A stretch of DNA of 64,000 nt from positions 620,001 to 684,000 of the forward strand of contig NZ_BAAAXV010000012.1 of the NCBI RefSeq assembly GCF_039535785.1, given 5' to 3'. The notes below the pieces were generated by a model that saw nothing but the letters and a program-made list of their open reading frames with translations, was not told the DNA's origin and did no database searches. Shown piece after piece: positions 60,610 to 64,000 of the stretch (its first letter is position 1; every line of letters starts with the position of its first letter). Source of the DNA: Nonomuraea helvata (lineage in GTDB: Bacteria; Actinomycetota; Actinomycetes; Streptosporangiales; Streptosporangiaceae). The position numbers were made by a program, and so were the translations under genes.

Positions 60610-61218
60610 ATGTCGAAAACTCGGCGACACTTGACTCCGCTGGCGATCATCGCGGCGGCCATGACCGTCGGCCTGACCCAGGCCGCATCGCCCGTGGCCG
60701 CCTCACCCCCGACCGCATCGCACACGGCTCCGGTAAGCCCTCCGGTGACCTCGCCCCAGTTGGTCGGGCTCTACGAACTGGCCACCCCGATCGACGGTTA
60801 CTTCTACACCGCAAGCGTGGCCGAGCGGGACACGATGATCCGTGACCACGGCTTCAGATTCGTCGGCCAGGTGTATTCCATTTCCCGGACGACTTTCCCT
60901 GGCAGCACGGGACTTCACCGCCTGCGGGCCGCCGACCGGGACGCCTACTTGCTGGCGCTGCCGGATGAGGCGGACGCTCTCCAGGCCGGCGGCACGTTCG
61001 TGGACCAGGGCGTGGTGGGCTATATCGACGAGGATCCGGATGAATGGTCATCCAGGCTGTCCGCCGGCGGAAAGCTCGCCGCTGTATTCCGGATCAGCAA
61101 GGCGGGCGTATGGCGTGTGGTGAACACGCGTCTGATGGATCAGCTCTGCCTTGAGCCAGGGGCGACGTGGACTCTTGACGGTCTGCTGGCCAGCGTCTGG
61201 TCCCCCGACGGAGCGTGA
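60610..61218 (+). CDS. Secreted hypothetical protein with DUF5648-like repeat
   Basis: A 202-aa exported protein. Signal peptide near TRRHLTPLAIIAAAMTVGLT, ending around VAA. The mature part contains GLYELATPIDGYFYTASVAE and DTMIRDHGFRFVGQVYSISR, which recalls the Y.F......H.YT.....R..L...G....G..... pattern of DUF5648-type repeats, and LRAADRDAYLLALPDEADAL. No enzyme motif. A degenerate second copy lies directly downstream. The ATG at 60610 is preceded by AAAGGTGG. Confidence 0.75.
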   Translation: MSKTRRHLTPLAIIAAAMTVGLTQAASPVAASPPTASHTAPVSPPVTSPQLVGLYELATPIDGYFYTASVAERDTMIRDHGFRFVGQVYSISRTTFPGSTGLHRLRAADRDAYLLALPDEADALQAGGTFVDQGVVGYIDEDPDEWSSRLSAGGKLAAVFRISKAGVWRVVNTRLMDQLCLEPGATWTLDGLLASVWSPDGA

Positions 61219-61245
61219 ACGCACTCATCTCACCTTCAGTGGGAT

Positions 61246-61440
61246 ATGGCGCTGACAATCCATGGGTCGGCGGGTGTGCGGTACGTCGATCGAGCCGCCT
61301 ATATCCTCGCGCTGCCGGATGAGGCGATCGCTCTCCAGGATAGCGGCGCCTTCTTGAACGAAGGCGTACTGGGCTATGTCGACGAAGACGAAAAATCCGG
61401 CCCACCCCGGCCTGTCCGATGCGGTCTCGTAGAGGACGGG
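61246..61440 (+). pseudogene. Degenerate tandem copy of the preceding secreted protein
   Basis: The frame reads GVRYVDRAAYILALPDEAIA and LQDSGAFLNEGVLGYVDEDE, clearly parallel to DRDAYLLALPDEADALQAGG...VVGYIDEDP in the gene just upstream. The N-terminal half and signal peptide are missing and the tail is frameshifted. This is a decayed tandem duplicate. Confidence 0.7.
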
Positions 61441-61544
61441 CATCTCCACAACGCTTCTATTCCTGACCCTGATCAGGCGTCCGGCCGGATCGGGGCCGGG
61501 GAGTCATGTCTGCCCAATTTCATCTCGTCGGAAAGAGAAGAGTC

Positions 61545-62168
61545 ATGCCCATCAGGCAATCGATCTCGGCCATCACAGCCGTCGTACTGCTGGTTCTGGG
61601 TTTATCCGGGACGGCGAGCGCGTCTGCGGCACAGCCGGACATCGACACGACCGAGGAGACGGTGTCGGTCACCGGTGACGTGCCGCCGCCACCCCCGCCG
61701 CCGATGACGAAGGACGGGGTGCAACTCCAAGGCTCCTGGATCGGGCCCTACACGTTCCGGAACCTCAATAGCGGTAGGTGCCTGGACATTCTGGGCGCGT
61801 CCAAGGAGAGGGGCGCGCCGGCGGTGCAATATCGGTGCGTAGCCGGCGGGCGATCGCAGATGTGGTACCTCTGGCACACCGAAGGCGACGGCTTCATCGA
61901 TTTCCACCTCATCGGCAACTCCTGGAGCGGGAAGTGCATCATGGAATGGAACGCCAATCGCCAGGCGCTGGTCAAGCAGATCGAGTGCAACACGTACGTG
62001 CCCGCCATGGTGTGGAGCAACACCGCGGACTACCCTCAATTTCAGCAGAACGATGAGTCCAATTTCTGCATGGAAGTCCAAGGCGGATCGCTGGACGACT
62101 TCGCCGCGATCGTCACTTGGGACTGCCATCACCAAGCCCACCAGGTTTGGCTCCGCTACAACGCCTGA
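61545..62168 (+). CDS. Secreted ricin-type lectin-domain protein
   Basis: A 207-aa exported lectin. Signal peptide: SISAITAVVLLVLGLSGTAS. A Pro-rich linker (VPPPPPPPM) leads to a ricin-type domain: YTFRNLNSGRCLDILGASKE, APAVQYRCVAGGRSQMWYLW, GKCIMEWNANRQALVKQIEC and NFCMEVQGGSLDDFAAIVTW, ending HQVWLRYNA. The cysteines and Q..W motifs fit a beta-trefoil. The ATG at 61545 starts the signal peptide; an ATG at 61506 is the alternative. Ligand unknown. Confidence 0.85.
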   Translation: MPIRQSISAITAVVLLVLGLSGTASASAAQPDIDTTEETVSVTGDVPPPPPPPMTKDGVQLQGSWIGPYTFRNLNSGRCLDILGASKERGAPAVQYRCVAGGRSQMWYLWHTEGDGFIDFHLIGNSWSGKCIMEWNANRQALVKQIECNTYVPAMVWSNTADYPQFQQNDESNFCMEVQGGSLDDFAAIVTWDCHHQAHQVWLRYNA

Positions 62169-62289
62169 GCGGTCGTGTCCCGCATCGTTCACGGCGGTTC
62201 CCGCGACCGCCGAACCGACCCGACCACCGGCTGAGAAGGACCTCGCGATCCCAGTCGCGAAATCCGTCGCGCCCGAGAGCGTCGATGCG

Positions 62290-62945
62290 GGCAAGTGAGG
62301 CGAGGTGCTGGGCAGTGGCCGGGAGAAGTCGTCCGACCGGGCGGTGACCACTGCGGGCGACGCCACCGGTTCTCATGTGCTGGCCAATGCCAGGGACGGG
62401 TATCGGTGGCGGACGGCGGCCTCGCTGCCGGAACCGGGCTTCGGCACCGACCCATGGATCGGCAACGTCTGCGTGACGGCCTCCGGGGATCGGGCGGTGA
62501 TCGTCTACGCGCCGCGTACCTCCACCAACAAGAGCGAGCCGGCCGAGCGGGGCGGGTTCACCGCGATCGTGGACCCCGGTGCTGCACTTGCACGCCAGGG
62601 ATCCGCGGGTGCCGCCCGCCGATCAGAGCACTCCGCGGCAGGTGGCATGCCGGCGTATTCGCCGCACAGCCTGTTTCCGTTGAAGGCGCTGGACGGCGGC
62701 GGGCAGGTCCCCGCGCAGATCATGATGGGAGTCGCGGTGCAGGAGCCCAACACCTGGCAAGCGGCCCGCTTCGCCGTCCCGGGGTGACCGCGAATCCGCT
62801 GATCGACAACTACTTCGGCATCGACTACTACAACGACGAAGACGAAGGCGACGACTGGACGATCAACTGGGCCGAGGCCGACTGCGGTTACGGCATCATG
62901 CAGATCACCTACGGCATGTGCCTGGCCGGTAAGCAGAAGCCCCCG
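62290..62945 (+). pseudogene. Remnants of a very large secreted actinobacterial protein
   Basis: The first block gives SSDRAVTTAGDATGSHVLAN, ARDGYRWRTAASLPEPGFGT and RAVIVYAPRTSTNKSE, a segment of giant (over 1500 aa) secreted proteins of Streptosporangiales and Streptomyces. After a deletion comes SLFPLKALDGGGQVPAQIMM with VAVQEPNTWQAARFAVPG and a stop, then in another frame ANPLIDNYFGIDYYNDEDEG and EADCGYGIMQIT, the lytic-transglycosylase-like block of the same proteins. Two pieces, a large deletion and a frameshift near 62785. Confidence 0.65.
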
Positions 62946-62958
62946 CCTTCTGCTGTGG

Positions 62959-63255
62959 GTGCAGGCGCGCGAGGCGGTGGTGGTGGGGTCGGTACTGGAG
63001 GAACTGGCGCGGCAGCAAGCCGAAGCCTGCCAGCGGATCGAGGCAGCTCGCAGAGGTGCAGGCGCGGGGATCAACACATTCCTCGGCGTGCTGACCTCCG
63101 CCACCCTGGACGAACGGTGCACCGCCGCGGTCCCGGCGGTGCGCGTGGCGCTCCGCGCGTACCCTTTCCCGGCCAAACAGGGCGGCCGTGCCGCAAGCTG
63201 TAGCTCCATATTTCGCCTGCGACGAATCCGACCCTGTGGTCAACGATCGCGCTGA
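62959..63255 (+). CDS. Hypothetical frame with coiled-coil-like segment
   Basis: A frame reading SVLEELARQQAEACQRIEAA and FLGVLTSATLDERCTAAVPA: Ala/Glu-rich, helix-prone, no named family. It may be another piece of the giant secreted gene or an unrelated fragment. The start is uncertain. Confidence 0.3.
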   Translation: MQAREAVVVGSVLEELARQQAEACQRIEAARRGAGAGINTFLGVLTSATLDERCTAAVPAVRVALRAYPFPAKQGGRAASCSSIFRLRRIRPCGQRSR

Positions 63256-64000
63256 CGCTTACCCTGCCGGCCGACGCTGACAGTGCGCACCGAGATGCCC
63301 TCGTCGGCGGCGGCGATGCCGACACCGGCGCTGGTACCCATCACGCACCACTGGTCCGAGGCGTGTGCGGCCTGTATCAGGCCGCTCGGCGCCGGCGCCG
63401 TGGCGATGGTCTCGCCTTCGTGATCCAGCAGCGCCACCTCGAAATCGCTGACCAGCCACATGCGCTCGTCTCCGGCCGGCATGGCGTATGCGCCGTAGCC
63501 ATTACGCAAGTGCCGGGCCTTCTTCCGAGGAGTGAGCCACCCAACGCGGGAGTGGCGGCCCGCCCAGCGGGCGGTGACGAGAACTCCGCGAGCCGTGGCA
63601 TAGCCCGTCAGCTCGGTTTCGTCGGCACCACCGGAGTGCCACAGTCCCAGGAGTTCCAGATCCAGGCTGAAATGCGCCACGACGCCTCGTTTCCCGTCTG
63701 CCACCACCAGTCCGTGTTCGGTGGCGGTCAGTGTCGGGTCATCGCCGATGACGCGGGAGATCGGTGACTCGTCGGTTGCCGCGAGACCGGGTGCCGCGTC
63801 GCCGAGGTCATCCAGGAGCACTTCGTTCTCCCAGTTGCCCGGCTTCCCGACAGCCAGTCGGCAGACCCCGCCGGTAGGAGGAAGGATCGCCACTAATCGC
63901 CCTTCGCCAAGGCCGGCCAGCCGCAACACCTCGTCCTCGTGGGCCGCGACGGGCGAGACATCGCTGAGCCGGAACTCCTGGACCCGGTTGCCGGCCCAGA
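63240..64000 (-). CDS. Hypothetical protein, N-terminus outside the window
   Basis: The minus-strand frame is open to the window end, so the start lies beyond 64000. At least 253 residues are seen: GLGEGRLVAILPPTGGVCRL, GKPGNWENEVLLDDLGDAAP, GLLVTARWAGRHSRVGWLTP-like strands and VSDFEVALLDHEGETIATAP. The strand-turn-strand periodicity suggests a beta-propeller, but no family is recognised. Good third-position GC supports coding. Confidence 0.7.
   Translation of the reverse strand, partial: WAGNRVQEFRLSDVSPVAAHEDEVLRLAGLGEGRLVAILPPTGGVCRLAVGKPGNWENEVLLDDLGDAAPGLAATDESPISRVIGDDPTLTATEHGLVVADGKRGVVAHFSLDLELLGLWHSGGADETELTGYATARGVLVTARWAGRHSRVGWLTPRKKARHLRNGYGAYAMPAGDERMWLVSDFEVALLDHEGETIATAPAPSGLIQAAHASDQWCVMGTSAGVGIAAADEGISVRTVSVGRQGKRQRDR

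Noticed and set aside
1..64000. tRNA, rRNA and riboswitch genes
   Set aside because: None was recognised by eye; a tRNAscan or covariance search would be needed to exclude tRNAs, especially near the recombinase fragments.

Overview
The window is very GC-rich DNA from a filamentous actinomycete. Codon third positions are almost all G or C, and GTG or TTG starts are common. Typical actinobacterial families are present: a mycothiol-dependent maleylpyruvate isomerase-type enzyme, a SARP regulator, DUF4193, DUF4267 and a transmembrane PknB-type kinase. The mix of families and the style of the mobile-element remnants suggest a Streptosporangiales-like soil genus. That placement is inference; no rRNA or other marker gene is in the window. 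The region reads as an accessory, arm-like segment: intact short operons alternate with a dense set of broken genes and transposon debris.

Layout. 0-7.8 kb: Sua5 (tsaC), then IS1380 and WD-repeat remnants, two pieces of Tn3-family transposase flanking an isomerase gene, a methyltransferase, a small P-loop kinase and a tyrosine-recombinase remnant. 8-17.9 kb: a secreted S33-type hydrolase, a DesK/NarL-type two-component pair, an operon of degenerate ABC ATPase, YhgE/Pip membrane protein and TetR behind a 32-bp palindromic operator, then an NAD-dependent epimerase divergent from an unfamiliar HTH protein with two shared operators. 18.5-26 kb: a LacI regulator beside a decayed beta-galactosidase, then a 1077-aa SARP-ATPase divergent from a hemerythrin/DUF4267/FAD-oxidoreductase operon that ends in a strong terminator. 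The SARP promoter carries a textbook three-heptamer SARP site.

26-32 kb: truncated haemoglobin, then secreted plant-polysaccharide enzymes (GH62 arabinofuranosidase with ricin-type lectin module; GH2 enzyme with ricin-type lectin module) with LacI-type operators. 32.6-38.7 kb: resolvase tail, BisC-like molybdoenzyme, four-EF-hand protein, recombinase fragment, sulfotransferase, CAP-domain protein, DUF4193. 40-47.8 kb: an SDR-MerR operon with a 19-bp-spacer MerR promoter, a DUF2278 pseudogene, a secreted two-repeat protein, an APH-type kinase, broken sugar dehydrogenase and SDR genes, and two GNAT acetyltransferases around an IS630 remnant. 48-58.4 kb: a lone CBM2 protein, Ser/Thr kinase, MFS/LysR and LysE/LysR divergent pairs, and a DHFR-like reductase. 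58.6-64 kb: IS5 and group II intron remnants (domain V still recognisable), then a cluster of small secreted proteins, many of them frameshifted, ending in a gene that runs off the window.

How the genes work together. Most intact loci are self-contained regulator-plus-target units (TetR/YhgE, HTH/epimerase, SARP/hemerythrin operon, MerR/SDR, LysR/MFS, LysR/LysE), and several have visible cis-sites. The GH62, GH2, CBM2 and lectin genes point to plant biomass use. I found no complete defence system, CRISPR array, rRNA or tRNA gene by eye. The best candidates for unusual biology are the degenerate-ATPase/YhgE/TetR operon, the SARP/hemerythrin/FAD locus, and the twin-palindrome regulator.
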